The notes under the pieces were generated by a model, which searched no databases, was not told where the DNA came from, and saw only the letters and a program-made list of their open reading frames with translations. Shown one piece after another: positions 35,714 to 49,200 of a stretch of DNA of 64,000 nt. Each line of letters starts with the position of its first letter. The stretch's first letter is position 1. This DNA is from Gamsiella multidivaricata (lineage: Eukaryota; Mortierellomycota; Mortierellomycetes; Mortierellales; Mortierellaceae), in assembly GCF_025024155.1 (NCBI RefSeq), contig NW_026251742.1:306266-370265 (forward strand), read 5' to 3'. A program made the translations under genes and the position numbers.

Positions 35714-37069
35714 CTAAAAGTCCAGCCATTTGGAGTAGTAGCTGCAGCCTGCTGCATTGACGGGCCCATTCTCGGTGCAGAACTCGGCAACAGGACAGAC
35801 GCCGCAGGGACAGTCCTGCCACGCCGACTCAGCCTTCTTGTCCCTGACAGCCTTGTACACCCAGTCGGACTCCGTGTCCATATCCTCGTCATCCCAGTCA
35901 TCGTCCACTTGTGCGATAAACCGTTCGACCTTGCCGTCGTACACCAGCACATCCAGCAGCATCGTGATGTCTGCTACGCTCAGGTCAACCTGGCTGATCC
36001 TCTTTTCCATGATATACTTACGCACTGCTGCAGCTGAAGGATAGGCATTATGAGACGACGTGAAAATGCAGCTGGCATCCCTAGGGAATGACTACAAAAA
36101 AAACAGGGAGTCCGCAGTTGTCGGTATCTGTTAGCAGCAATTTCTCTTACATCAGGTACCTGGAAGTATAACATATGCACGGCACGCTCGCCAGCTGAGT
36201 TCCCACCTTCATGAGTATATACTTGTAACATTGGTTCGTCAGTTGCTCCACGAAGTCGACATCCAGCTCTTGATCAGTGAACCAAGGTCCTCCTGTAACC
36301 TCGACTGAAGGCGTCAGCTCCATTAGCATGTACAGCTTCCTTGTCGGGTGTTTGACTGACTTGATGGCCTTAACCAGTGCCTTTTGTTCAAGGGCTCTCA
36401 GACATCTCTTAATAACGGCCTCATGAAGATTCGTTTTTGATTTCAAGTGCTTCGTCCAGATACCCTCGTTTCCGGATGATCGAATCGTGTTGTACACCAC
36501 TTGCTCTTCTCCATGCAACGCTCCAGCTCTATACATGAAAAATGTTGCAGCGTTAGATCAATGACCGATCCTCTCAAAAGTATATTTTATAGCACATAAA
36601 CAATTCAGCGACTCGCTTCATCATCGCCTTCTAAGCATACTTTCCCACGTCCTCCTTCTTTAGTGCCTTGTAGATCAGTTCGCCTCTGACTTGAAAAACC
36701 TCAATGTAGCCCTGCAATTCAATATCAATATACATAATATTAGCATAATAAACCGAGAACCAATTGAAAATCTTTAGAATGTGCGGAGCAAAGTGCCTAC
36801 TTTTGTCAGCAAAGCATTCATAGCCAGGGCTGTGTCCTTTGGATCACATTGTGCATGAAGCGTCAAAAAGTCGGTTGTGGTCAACCCCTGTTATAAGTCA
36901 ACAGATAACATACAATGAAAACTTTCTTTAGCATACAGAAAAGCGCGGGAATGCAACAGAATGCAGCATCGAATGCCATGGAGCATTTTGGCGGCAGGCG
37001 ACCTACGTTGGCACCGGCTTTGGAGCACTCTTCATAAAAGAGATCTTCCAGTGATTTAGCTTCTGCCAT
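35714..37069 (-). CDS. RPC34: RNA polymerase III subunit RPC34 (RPC6/POLR3F)
   Basis: Exons 37069-37007, 36887-36801, 36711-36641, 36528-36207 and 36091-35714 give 306 residues, the usual length. Two winged-helix domains cover the first half, with NEGIWTKHLKSKTNLHEAVI and ALVKAIKSVKHPTRKLYML, then EVTGGPWFTDQELD. The C-terminus has the cysteine set (CPCGVCPVAEFC, then GCSYY) that binds an iron-sulphur cluster in human POLR3F. With RPC82 and RPC31 it forms the Pol III subcomplex that contacts TFIIIB and opens the promoter. Donor GTGGGA of intron 4 is unusual. The stop codon is only about 50 bp from the candidate Fanzor RNA, so the mobile element sits against this gene's 3' UTR. Confidence 0.95.
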
Positions 37070-37317
37070 TGTGCCCTATGCGATGTAATGGCTGAGAGAA
37101 AGAAGATGGGGATGCAGAGAGGACAAAGGCTTCTACCGTGAAAGGTGGTTGTAAGCGTGAGCTGTGAAGGCAAATAAGCTGCGTGTACTGTAGACCAGGC
37201 CAGGAAGTCCTTTTGTGCCTCAAAAAAAGGGGGATGAGGGCAATAGTGGCTTTGCTTCTGTGCGTTTATTTTTCTTCAGCAATCCCTGAACCCCGCTGAC
37301 GGTCGTGCATCGGCGTT

Positions 37318-38694
37318 CTACTTTGGAGTCTCCTTGCTGCTTTTAGGGTCCTTCGAATCCTTCAAGTCCTTCGCATCTTTGTGAGAGGCATCTCCTTCGA
37401 CTGTTTCCTGCTTTACATCTCTATCGATACCATCCAGCTCTTCCTCCGCCCTCTTGTTCTCGATTTTGTTGTTGATCAGGTTATGCAGCGCGATCACCGA
37501 CCTGATCAGTGAGGACAAGTAGATCACCAACAGCTGGTCGTTGGTCTTGACAGAGAAACTCTTGATCGTGTCTGGATCTTCGAGATTTGGTAGACGGTTA
37601 AAGATATCCTGTAGATTGTAAATGATCTGGTGGTTGATCGGTAACGAGCCTGCAACGACCTTGCCCAAGTACTCCTGAATCTCCTCCAGTCTTTGTTGCA
37701 AACCCTTCAACGAGCGCAACTGGTCGCCCACGCGGGTGGAAAGCGTGCCTACAACGTTATCCTTGATATCCCGAAGAAGGTGCTCCACGCCAATCTCTTC
37801 TGCCTCCTCAGCCTCGATTTCTGAAGGAACGTGAACAAATGTCTTTGTTGTTGCGGTTCCATCCTAGCGTTGACATCAAATAATCATCACTTAGACCACA
37901 GACACTCGAAGAAAAAAAAACTGTCGAGCAGGAGGAAACAAAATGTCGCTTCTTTTTTTTTCGTAATGGCTCCTTACATCGCGAATCTCTTCGACGGCAA
38001 AGTAGGCGTCTGTTGGAATCTCCAAATCCGTAGGTTTAACATCAATGATAACCAATGCCGGGTTCGGTGTATACTTCTTGAATAGCTCGTTGATCTCAAG
38101 ATCCGAGGCACGCAACTTGGGGCCGCTGTGGTACCAGCCAACCATGCGCTCTTTCGCTATGAGCCGCCAATTTGCAAATGAACAAGAGTTCATGGCTGTC
38201 AAAACGTGTATCTATTCCATGCTGATATCATTCTTATAAAACGACTCTCGATAGATAAATCATTACCGTTGACCTTGCGGAACATGTCGTTCATGGCTTC
38301 GACGTAATTGTGGTCCAAGAACCAGACTGATGGGTCTTTCTCATCCTCCTCGAACGGCACTAGGAGTAGAGACAAAGAAATAAAACTATAAGTAACATTG
38401 GTCAAACAAGTCCTGCATAGTTATAAACGGCTATTATGGCGATGTGTATTTCTCAAACTCAAGGAAGTCCCCTAATTGTTCTGCAGTAGAGGGCGAATGG
38501 CAGGTCTTACCTGCGAAACTGTTGGCGACATTGACCTTGTTTCCATGAGCTTGACCCAGAAGCACACCTAAGGCGCGCTTTTTTGTGTTCTTGGCAACAC
38601 GGTTATAGTGATCGACAACGGAGAGTAATACCAAAGGGTGGACAGTAACCAATGAGCTTTGAACGACGGTGACTGGTATGTTAGTAGGTGACAT
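37318..38694 (-). CDS. RPN8: 26S proteasome regulatory subunit RPN8 (PSMD7)
   Basis: Exons 38694-38511, 38359-38267, 38156-37978 and 37863-37318 give 333 residues. The MPN domain occupies the first about 180 residues: [59 protein letters not shown] and NPALVIIDV. The JAMM zinc ligands are absent, as expected for RPN8, which is catalytically dead and dimerises with RPN11 in the lid. The C-terminal helices include [15 protein letters not shown] and [10 protein letters not shown]. The tail is Lys/Asp/Ser-rich. It is a cytosolic/nuclear part of the 19S particle. Confidence 0.96.
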
Positions 38695-39735
38695 GGCGGA
38701 CGTCGTTTGTATTCTTTTATTGGCCTTGGTGTGCTGCCGAGAGATGGTTTCTGTTGCCGATGAATTGGAGGGAGAGTCTTAGCGCGTTGTTGTTAGTGAA
38801 GGGAGCGAGCATACGCGTTCTTCAGCGTTGGTTTCTCGCCTGCATGACGCATTCGCAAAATGGCTTTCATATTTACGTCACCGTAAATTATTTACGGCTG
38901 ACAGTCCAAGCCTCGGCTTGGACAATGCAGCCTAGTGTCAGTAAAAAAAAACGTTTTTTTTCAACGCCGGGCTGTTTAAAGGTTAACGCGACATAGATTA
39001 GCGTCGACCTACTACTAGCGCTTAGAAGGCTCGTGTATTTCTGCGGTCGGAACAACGATTATTATTCTATGAGGACCATCGTCGAGTCCATCTATGTCCA
39101 CCTCGAACTTCTCGGACGCTCTATCGTACACGTCTACGGTATGTTGCGCGTTACTTCAGTAGAGGGCTCACGCTGCAGTACTCCCTTATGAGCCGACATG
39201 GAGAGGGCCTTCTCTAGCTCGGCTGGGTCAAAATCATTCGCAGCATCCTCGGACACACCCCACAGCTAAACTTCCTCCTGCAATTGTTGCCGTTGGTCTT
39301 CTTTCTCAGTGCTCTTCTTTTAGTACGAGCTCTGGCTACAAAGGAGAAACCCGGACCTGACTAAAGGACTTTGCTCACTTGTAGTGACAATTTATTCCAC
39401 TCATTGATTTAATGCAGCAGTTCTAATTGATGGCATAGGAATGGTGGTTTAAAAGCGCTTAAAAGTGCGCTGCAAAGAAACCCGTTGTAACTGACCTAAG
39501 GTAACCGGGTCTGCTGAGTAAGAAAAACGTGGCAGAAGAGATGGTTTGCTTAGAGAAATGTATGTTTCCGGAATGAAAAGTGTGAATTGAACAGATTTCA
39601 AAGCGATGTAGATCGAGCTTTTTGTTATTGTAATTGGGTGTTAAGGCGTAACGTCTCCGTACATGTGAGAATGTAATGGGCATATCATTGTTATTGGAAG
39701 TCGCATTTAAACGGATAGCATTGGCTCCCCTACGT
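38695..39735. other. Intergenic region with a possible coding relic
   Basis: About 1 kb between the RPN8 start and the stop of the large membrane protein gene. It holds the RPN8 promoter and, at 39015-39350 on the minus strand, protein-like but broken frames (separate entry). The rest is AT-rich with no recognised feature. Confidence 0.4.
39015..39350 (-). pseudogene. Broken coding relic with a ubiquitin-interacting-motif-like segment
   Basis: Two consecutive frames on the minus strand read as protein but are separated by a frameshift. The upstream part gives EDAANDFDPAELEKALSMSA, whose DPAELEKALSMS resembles a UIM. The downstream part reads FEVDIDGLDDGPHRIIIVV, then PTAEIHEPSKR and a double stop at 39012-39017. 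No start or splice chain links them, so this looks like the 3' remnant of a gene, perhaps from a mobile element. Confidence 0.25.
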
Positions 39736-42700
39736 TTACCAGTAGTCCTCCGAGCTCATACTGGTGATGCTCATAGCATCACTGGCCATATCAGGGTCGT
39801 CATCCATTGAGTGTGGGCCTCTCTCGGCGCCCTGCACAACCACCCCTTTCTCTTCCACACTCTGTTCGGTCTGCGCTTGCTTGTAAGGCGTGCTTTGCTT
39901 GGAAAACTGCCTAAAGTTCAGCGGTGCGAGTTCTTCGCGTCGGCTTCCGTCCGTCATTGATTGATCGCCCAAAGTTGACTTTGAAGTCCAGGATTCTCGG
40001 CAGCTCGACCCCTTTCTCTGTGACTGGAGGCGCCGTTGGTACTCTGATGAAGGGACAAATTGGTTCTGTAATAAATTCTCCTGCTCCGCTTTCATGTTGT
40101 CGATGTCGCTCTTTGTTCGAACGATGTTTGGGCTGAAGGCCTGTTCGAGTTTGCTGCGTGAACCCGCACTCCCTGATACCATGAGGGTCTCTATGGAACT
40201 CATCGAACTCTTTCTGCGCTTTTGTACCGGCTTCTCGCACTCGTCAAGGTCGTCCTCCGCATCCGACTCACTGATCATATCTTCTGGTCGGCCACCAATC
40301 AACAGCGAGGTAAACTGACTGGCCTTCTGTTGCCACGTCTGAGGAATAATATACCCTGGGGAATAGTGTTCCAATCGAGGATGCGATGGCTGTCTTCGTA
40401 AACGACTAGGCGTGATGCTCTCAAACCAACCCTTCTTGCTGGTCCTGCTTACCCTCCGTCCAGGTACCCCGTTCGACGTCCTTGTGCCTAGGCCTTGACC
40501 GTTTGTCTCAAGGTCCACATCCTTGTACTGCTCTAGAGGTGGCATCCGCTTGTAAGTACCATCGACCTGGATCCGGGCCTTTGTAACAAGGAATAGTTGC
40601 TCAAGTCGCTGTCGTTCGATCGTTGATAATTCGAGCTGCTTTTGCCTCTGCTCTCCCGTCATTTTCCCGAACACGAGCTCATTGAGGAAGGTGTACATCC
40701 TGTTGAGGACTCCAGTATGCATGAAGCCTGCTCGCCCATCCTTCAACCAACACCCGTGCTTTTCTAGAAATTTCTCCAGGTCAGGTCTGGACATGGGTCG
40801 ATAGCAGATAGATCCTGGAAAAGCCGGCGAGAACACCTTGGGGACTAGCTGAGGAATCTCCTCGTGGTTTTTTCGGAAGAGATCATCCCAAAAGAGATAC
40901 CACCATTGGTGACATCGAGTCCGATTCACTGCCGCCATGCGCTCGTACAGGCAATTGATAGCCAAACAAACCTCTGGAGAGGGATGGCAAACCTTTACAT
41001 TCTCCTCTGTTGCCAGCAGAAGAGGCTCAAGCTCCTTCCGCTTGAGGGTAGGGTTGTCATAGACGTTGATGAAGAAGTCATACGAAAGTGTCGCGTCTTT
41101 TCTGTGGGCCTCCTCTCGATAATGAGCCTGATAGGCCTGCATGACCTTCTTGACCTTTTTGACGCCTCGAGACACGAGGGCGTGGTTATCACGGAGCAAA
41201 CGCGCCAAAGCTGGAGTGAGTTGGAAGTCGCGGGTGATACCGATAACATCGTGTCCAATCGTGGTTTCGTGAAGTAGCTGGGACGATCCCTCCGGGTCCT
41301 GTGCCTCGCCATCCGAGTAGGTGATTGTGACAGAAAAGCCGGGATTCATATTATGTCCTTGCCAACTCGACATTTTCTTGCGGTGGATTGTGAATAGTCC
41401 TCGTTTATAACTCACTGGCGCGTTGACAAGCGACATCTGAAGGACACCGTGATAAAAATGGAAGTTTAGAAAATGTTACCCTAGTCTCTGCCAATAGCCG
41501 ACCTTGAACCCCTCCCCCCTTTAAGACTTACCTCCATTGTGCCATTGGATTCTCTACCCCTCTGAATACCTCTGCTCTCCACAAACGGCCGTACGACAAA
41601 TTTTCCGTCCAAGGCCCGAAGCTGGTATCTGAGCTCCCGACGCCTTTGAATCTCGGGGTCTTGATTCTGTTGAATGTAACGATCCAAATCATACTCCTTG
41701 ACGAGTGTAACCACAACGGAGGACTCGTCGTAGACAAAGACCACTGAGAAAGGAAACGGGACCACATACGCCTTTCCGAAGTAAGTCTTGATATTCGAGG
41801 CCATGAACTCCGGTGCATAGTACATGTCGGGACCCACGAACTTTCTCAAAATCAATGCCCGCTTGCGCACTATGGTTGGCGTGAGGAACTGGCATGCCTG
41901 AGAATACGACCGAAGACCAATCTGCCGCACAATCCGCAGATTCTCAACATGACGCTCTGCCACAGTGCCCGTGAAATTAAGGAGGTATGGAGGACGATGT
42001 GGTGACTGGCTGTATGCGACGACCTTGCCTGGGGGCATCTTGAACGAATCCTCCACCAGCAGCGTTGTGGTCCAAGTCTCCTGCCAAATGCGTCGCTTGA
42101 TATGCTTGAAGTAATTAAGCCGCGGATTGAAGATTTCGAGAGAAAAGTCGAGGCGCTGCTGGATCTGCTTGAGCATTACTTGGAACTTTTGAGTCTGCCG
42201 GATGACGAACCATATCACAATGATGCACATCAAGACGTATGTCGACACCAGCATAATACCGAGGGCATTGACCGAAAGAGGCCCAACCTTCAGGACAATA
42301 AACAGTCCAATAACGCTTGTGGCAACTGTACACGCCCTGGACCAGTACTCACTCAGGTTCTGGGATGCATACAGAAAAGGCTGCGTTCGGTAATGTCTGT
42401 AGATCAAGCTGACAGTGAACACAATCTGAAGTCCTGCTCGCGTCGCCTCGATCGTCCTACGCTCGTAGCCTCGAAAGAGGCAGTTATCTTTGGAGAAGAG
42501 TACAACAATGATTACGGCGAGAAGCTTGTAGAACATGATTACGACTTTGTATGTTCCATGTTCTCTTCGATAACCTTTAGATGAAATGAACGGATAGAAT
42601 TGTCAGCGATCATACCAGAGACCTCTGTGCCCTCCTTTGATTAGCGGACAATGCTCCACAAAAAAGGGAGGACGTACCATTGTATAGGAAATTGTAAGGG

Positions 42701-45700
42701 CAGTTATCCGAGTTCGTCAGACGCTTGTACTCTTCATCCGGATCCAGTCGCCGCTCGCCTTGCTCCGTGTACTTGTCAATCCGGGGCAGGTTTAGGACTA
42801 CCAGCCGACGGATAGCCAGAGGGAAGTAAAATGTGTTCGCACAGAGTGTGAAGATAGCCAGTGGAATAATGGCGTAGGCAAAGTTGAGGTCCTGGATCTT
42901 CATCGACGTCACGTAGCAAAAATCGGACGGATCCCGGTAGATACCGCTGGGACCGAGGGGCTCGAGCGCAGGGAAATCCGTATTAGTGTATGGGTTGGCA
43001 ATTGGCCACATAGTATCGGACCAGACCAATGCGTCGAATGACAACTTGGCCAGCGGGAGATATAGTGTCGTGAGTACAAACACAATCGAGATGGTCTCGA
43101 TGCGCTGCTTCTTGGATCGCAGGCTCCAAGATGACACTTCCAGGCCCTAGGTGTCAGCCAGAGCGGTTCAAAGCAAAGTTAGGGACTAAATTTGAGGCAA
43201 GAAATGGGAAAGGAGGGTGCCCTGCAAAAGTCTTAGTCTCACCTCTATGTCGTCATTCGGATCCGTCCTAGTCATGATCTTGAACGTGTAGAGGGCAATA
43301 AAGCAGATCAGCCCGAAGAGGATCAAGAAAACCATTCCATAACCGACCGCACGAGGTAAGTCCAGGGACAGTAAGGCAGGTATAATATTGACGGTCGCGT
43401 ATAGCCATCTCTGATTGACGAATGTGTTTCCGGACACAGAGAGATATAGTGCCACGAACTGCAGAAAGTCACGGATGATCTCCAGTCGCATCCAGGATAT
43501 TCCAATGTTGGACGCCTCACCGCTCATAATTCCATCTACGGCAGAGGACAGCATCACGTTTTGAAGTTCCTGATCAAAAAATCCTGGGGGCTTTGTTACG
43601 TTGACCTTGAGCTCGTCCAGCGTTACCCCTATAGGCACCTTTCCTAAAGGCGGAAACATACCCTCTCTGGGATCAACCTCTGGTGCCTTTTTTGACTTGG
43701 ATCTCGGCGTGGCAGCTGATGGCTTGTCGGAGTCGACGGTGAGTTTCGGTGTTAAAGGTGTTGTGGGGACGTCGGAGAACGAGGCTGGCTTCAATGACGA
43801 CAAATATGCATCCAAGGCAGGGTAAGTGACCAAAGGGGCGGTGGGTTGAAACAGAGCGTCCGTACTATCTAAAATGGGGCGATTTGGTGAGCTTTCCGAC
43901 TTCTTGGTTCCCAACGGAGTGCCTCCAGCATATTTTTGAGGCATTTGTAGCATCCTCTGGACCTCTGCCAACGCCGGATTCTTAGGGCTGGGCGCTGAAT
44001 CTGACCCAAACTTCTCCGCTGCAAAGTTCTCGCCTTTCTTCGCGACAACCGAGTGACGATGCTCTGCCTTTCTCAGTAAGCTGGTCTCCTCCTTACTGTT
44101 CCTGTCATCAAAGTTGCCTGGCTGGTCATCCTGGGCGTCGCCATCGAGCGTGCTTGAAAAACTGGCGAGGCTTTGAAGAGATTCTCGTCTTGTCTGATCC
44201 AGTGATTCCCATTCATCCATATTCGAGTGCAAAAGCGCCTGCTGGCTCTCCCCCTCGCCATTCTTGTGGTCATTCTTCCTGCGAACCAGACTGAAATCCC
44301 TACTGCCGCTGCTGATATCTCCATGACGTCCCTGGAGACCATGATGAACAATCACTGTCCCTGAACCACTGGCACCAATCAGTTTCGGGATTGCCGGTTT
44401 GGTAGGCATTTCTTTGACAACTGCGTAAATGATTTTTGGTTCCCTGCACTTGCTGTCTTCCATAATTTCGGGAGCTATATCCTCCTTGCTATCAACGTTG
44501 TTTCCTGCTCGCTGTGGATTTTGAGGTACATGTGAGGAATCAAGAGCTGAGTTTGACATTGTTTTCAAGGCTTGACCTTGCGCCAGAATACCCTTGGCGT
44601 CGTCGCCAGTTTTCCTGCGATCCTCATGTTTGTGCTGCAATCGATCCTGGTCTACAGGCTTTTGCCTATCCAACCGTTGACCGTCATGGATCATCTGGAG
44701 CTCGTTTCCAGTAGACGATGACTTGCTGCTGGCCTCAGGGGATATTCGGCCAAGCTCAAGGGCTGCGAGCGATAAATTTGATTCAGAGTTGGCCTTGACT
44801 ATCGTCGAAACATTAGCATATACAACAAAAGTAAGGGCTGATGAGTGGTGTAACACCTTGCATGGAAAATATAAATAACCGTAGACAGCTGCATTCATCA
44901 CGTACCCAACGGCAGCAGGGCATCGATTGGCCGTTCAATTGGCTCCGAGCTAGGTGCCAGTGGGTGACTCCTGGCTAGATGGTGATGATGTATTGAAGTG
45001 TCGTCCTTGCTCTGAGCTGGCGGTACAACTGCCAGCTTTACGATACCTCCGTTGATCCTCGAGGGAGCTGCTGAAGATCTGGGCATAATCGATGGCAAGG
45101 GTCTAGTCTGCGATTGAAGAATCGCAGAGGATCTGGCGCTCGTGCTTGCAGGTAGAGAATGACCATGATCACCTGCTTTAGTCGCATTCGAAGACCGCGG
45201 CGACAAAGGAATGGCTATAGCGTGCGGGTCTGTAAAGATACGGCAAGGTCTTGTGTGATGAGTTGCTCTTGGTTCTGTGCTCTTGAAAGGTTGCACTGGT
45301 GGGGTGCTGAGTGGTTGTGCTTGGATGGTATCAAGAGCATGTCTTTGAGTGCCGAAAACGCGAGATTGCAAAGGGGCAACCGATCTCAGAGGAAATATTG
45401 GTGTAGACTCTTCTGGTGAAAGCGTAGAATTTGACGTTTTGGATGGCGAATGAGGCAAGGACGGAGGGTCTGTGGAGGGTGAAGTGGCGTGCTGGGGCTT
45501 GCCAAGATCAGATCTAGAGAAAGACGTGGTAGCGGACGAGGATAGAGACGATAATATTGCTGGAGAGGATCCGTCATTGGGCCGAAATGTATTAGATGCT
45601 GATGGTGGTCGTGCGGTGTTAAGACAAGACTGTAGCCCTCGTGACGGAGCTAGGACTGGTGCTCTCGTCTGCGCTGGAGCCGGCGCCTCTAGGTCGCTCC

Positions 45701-45755
45701 AAAATGAGATGAGGTTGTTGACACTGGGCGGTTTTTGGGGTGTTCTGTCTGCCAT
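39736..45755 (-). CDS. Large multispanning membrane protein of unknown function (1,872 residues)
   Basis: Exons 45755-44906, 44798-43243, 43146-42678, 42574-41532 and 41436-39736; every junction keeps phase, and introns are 95-107 nt. Residues 1-700 are disordered (Ser/Pro then charged). A central block (about 700-1,050) has several hydrophobic helices: VALYLSVSG, PRAVGYGMVFLILFGLICFI, TISIVFVLTTLYLPL, AYAIIPLAIFTLCANTFYF, VIMFYKLLAVIIVVL and LGIMLVSTYVLMCIIVIWFV. A soluble conserved-looking segment follows (WWYLFWDDLFRKN). The C-terminus is disordered and Ser-rich. Start ATG 45755 reads MADRTPQKPPSVNN. I do not recognise the family; the layout suggests a membrane-anchored regulator or channel-like protein. 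The join between exon 1 and the membrane part rests on phase and a CTAAT branch site. Confidence 0.7.
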
Positions 45756-46276
45756 GATATTACTGTAGTGTATGAGACGAAATGTGTGCAATGTGGGTGC
45801 CAAAATGGTGGTGTGTATCTGGCTGGCGTAGAATGAGGACACGGAATAGTAAAGGGGAGTAACGGGAGAGTCCGAAAGGTGGCAAAAGCTAGACAAGATC
45901 GCGAGGAGAAGGAGGAAGAGGAGAAAAAGAAGAAGAGATAGTGAGGACGGAGAGAGAGGAATGAAAGAAAGAGATACGAGGACAGTGTTGCAACTGACGG
46001 GACGCTACTACGCCCATGATGTATGGATGAGGCGACTGTTCATGTACTTGGCCCGTTGAGTGCAAAAATAGGGGTACAAAACTCAGGTTCAGGCACAAGG
46101 CACGGACACGGGCCGAATGTCAGTAAGATATAATAATAGGGGGTGGATGCTCAACACATGCGCGCCATCTGACCAAGCAACGCGCTCCTTTATTTATCGA
46201 TAAACAAACAATCACAGAAAAAGTACACCCCATCTTGTTTGCCTACCTCCTTTCTATTTTACTACGCATTATTTTT
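45756..46276. other. Intergenic region; nothing recognised
   Basis: About 520 bp between two minus-strand genes. It should contain the promoter of the multispanning protein gene and the 3' UTR of the giant coiled-coil gene. A purine-rich stretch at 45900-45975 (AGGAGAAGG, GAGAGAG) is a pyrimidine tract on the gene strand. Confidence 0.5.
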
Positions 46277-49200
46277 TCAGGCCCGTGGTTTGAGCTTTCC
46301 CAACTCTGCCTTCAGCACTTTCATGTCCTGTCTTGTAAACTCGTGCTCTCTTTGTGCAGTCTTCAACTGCCGTGTTAACTCCAAGTGTTCCTCCTCCAGC
46401 TCCCGAATCCGCTCCAGATGCTCGCTTGACATGTCTGGGCTCGTCCGCTCTGTCCTCGCCCGCAACTGCTGGTTCTCTTTCTCTAGTTGCGACAGCAGTG
46501 CATCGTTTTCTTTCTGAGATAGCTCATAGCGATGTCGCAGATCTAGAAGTGTTCTCTCCAGTTCTGACTTTTGCTGCCGCAACGGCTCCAAGGCTAGGAT
46601 GGCCTCGTGGTGAATACGCTCCGTGCCCATGAACATCTTGTCTGTCAAGGCAACATCGATGGCATCCTGCCACATCTTGGGGAGATATGGCTGCTCCTGA
46701 CGGGGACTTTGAAAAGGACCCTTATCCTGCAGCAGTGTTGGCGACTGAGGCATAAGTAAAAACGCTCCTTGCGTCGGTGTCGATGGGTTGGTGGGCCGCG
46801 AAAGAAGCATCGCCTGTGCCTTGGCCAGCTGAGCACGCGCCTGCGCGACCTCCGTATCCGAATTCTCTAGACGTTGCTCCAATTCATAAAGGGCTGCCTT
46901 CTTCTCGTTCTGAAACTCCTGAAGAAACTGCTGCAGCCTGCTAATACCCTGTTCCGCTCTGGCCAGGTCCCGCTTCAAATTTTCGACTTCAGCGTCACGA
47001 TCACGGTCCCCATCCAATAGCGCCTCTCTGGGGCGGCTGTCTTGCGAAGATGGCCCCAATATGGGTTTGATATGCCTCAGCTGAAGCAGCTCTGCCTCCA
47101 ACTCGTGTATGCGATTTGCATTGTTGACCTCAGCTTTCTGCAGCTCGATTAATCGAGCACCCACTCGTGGCAACAATGGAGCTGACACTCCTAAAAGCTC
47201 GATTTCGGTCAACATAGAAACAGCGGTATTCTCCAACGCCGCAATCTCCTCGGGCTCGTCTGGAATATCAAGCAATTTTCCAAACAGGTCCACGATCAGT
47301 TCTAGCTCCACCTCTGCCTGTCTGTAACTGTCCTGCAAGGTCATCACCTGGTTCTCTACTTCTGTTACTCGAGCCCTCGAACTTTCTGCCTCTTGCTGCA
47401 TTGTACGCATCTTCGCGGTCGTTAATGCCAGGTCCTGCTCCAGCGTGCAGACTTCTCTTTGTAGGATGTCGTTCTGCTCAACGTGTGCCGTTATTGAACC
47501 AGTTAAGGTGCGTACCTGCTCTTCCGCCCGCTGTTTTTCCCTCTCCAAAGTTGATAATGCGGTATTCAGACTAGCCTCTTTTTCTGAAATCTCCTGCATG
47601 AACGAGAAGTACTTGCTGGTAATGTCGTCCAGTTGAGTCTGCAATAATGTAGCTGTCTCAGTAGCATTCCCCGTAAGATCTTGCTCGACGCTCTGGCGTT
47701 CCTTGAAAATGGAAAGGTCTCCCTCAGCTTTGGATAGTCTATATATCATATCGTTCAGCTCAAGAGATGTCTTCTCCACTTCCGCCTGCCTCTCAAGCAG
47801 CAATACTTGTGCTCTGCGGAGCTGCTTGTCAAGTCCATCAACTTGCTCGCTGTGCACCTTCCTCTCCTCCTCCAAAAGCTGATGCAGACTTTGATTGCCG
47901 TGGTCGTATACTTCCAGTTTTGCTGCATCCTCTACGCCTCGAGTTGTCTCCAACGCTTGCTTGAGTCGAAGGTTTTCTGATTGCAAATGTTCGAGCTGCT
48001 GAACTCTAATCGACAAGGTCTCCGAGGCTCTATCTCGATCCCTTAGCTCGCCCTTCAGTCGCATAATCTCTTTCTTGGTTTCAGTCGCCTCCTGTTCAAG
48101 GTCTTGCTGCGCCCATTCTGTCGTTGGTGTCTCAGCTGCTGCTCTGATACTGGCCTCCAGTTGGTCAATCTCGATTTTGGCTGCCATGAACTCCATGTTA
48201 ACGCGCTGAAGTTGATCCTCGACACGCATCTTTTCTTCCTGGGCTTCAAGGCAGTCCTCCCGCCACTGGGATGCGCGCTCAGCTAGCCGACTGTATTCTA
48301 TTTGTTGCAGGATATTGTTCTGCTCAGAGTTCTCGCTGCCAGAGACGAGAATATCCTTATTGATAGCCTGCGATGTTATTTCGAGTTCCCTCTTGAATTC
48401 TGCCTCCTGCTCTAGCGAACGGCCAGGTTCACTCGCGAGTGATGCCAAGGTCGTCGACTGATCCACAGCACCAGCATCCATCTCCACGAGTCTATGGGAA
48501 TGAAACATGACATTGGCTGTCAACTCTCGTCGCATAGATTCCATGCATTCCTCTGAGGACGCTACAGTCCATCGCACATCCTGCTCGTTCGTTCTCGCTT
48601 CCTTTGCTTCGACCTGCAAAGACACTACTTGTGCCCTGAGGCTAGCTTCCAGTGCCGCTGCTGCGGCAAGTTCCGTCTCCAATTGAGCTACATGCTCCTG
48701 CAAAGCCACAACACTCTGACATCCTTCTAGCTGCTCATCAATAGTCGACTGCCGCAAGGTTGTCTGCGTCGCCCCTCTGTCATTTTTGTCTTGCTCCGCT
48801 CTAACAGCCTGTAACTCATCTTGCAGAAGATTGAAACGATGCTCCAGCTTGACTAACTTGAAGGTCTCCTCGTCCATGTACTGGGCCTTCTCTTCGTCAA
48901 ATGAAGCAACGAGCCTCTCCTGTATAACTTTGTAAGCCTCGTCCTTCATGGCTTGGTGACTCTTCAGTTCGTTTCTATATCAAAACAATAAACCAAAGCG
49001 AGACATGTTCAGCATCTACATTAAAGCGAGTTTATTATTTTGACCAATCAAGACATTCAACAAGCAACAAGCGATATGCGCTGAGCTAATGTGCCTTACC
49101 GATGCTTTTCGGCATCTGCGAGAGAGCGCTCTAGATATTCAATCCTTGAGACAAGGTCCCGCTTCTCTGCTTCAGAACGCCTGACTGTGTATTGCAGCTC

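Noticed and set aside
42600..42660. Possible 19-nt microexon in the multispanning protein gene
   Set aside because: It breaks phase with the next exon; a direct join 42678/42574 keeps frame and gives continuous membrane protein sequence.
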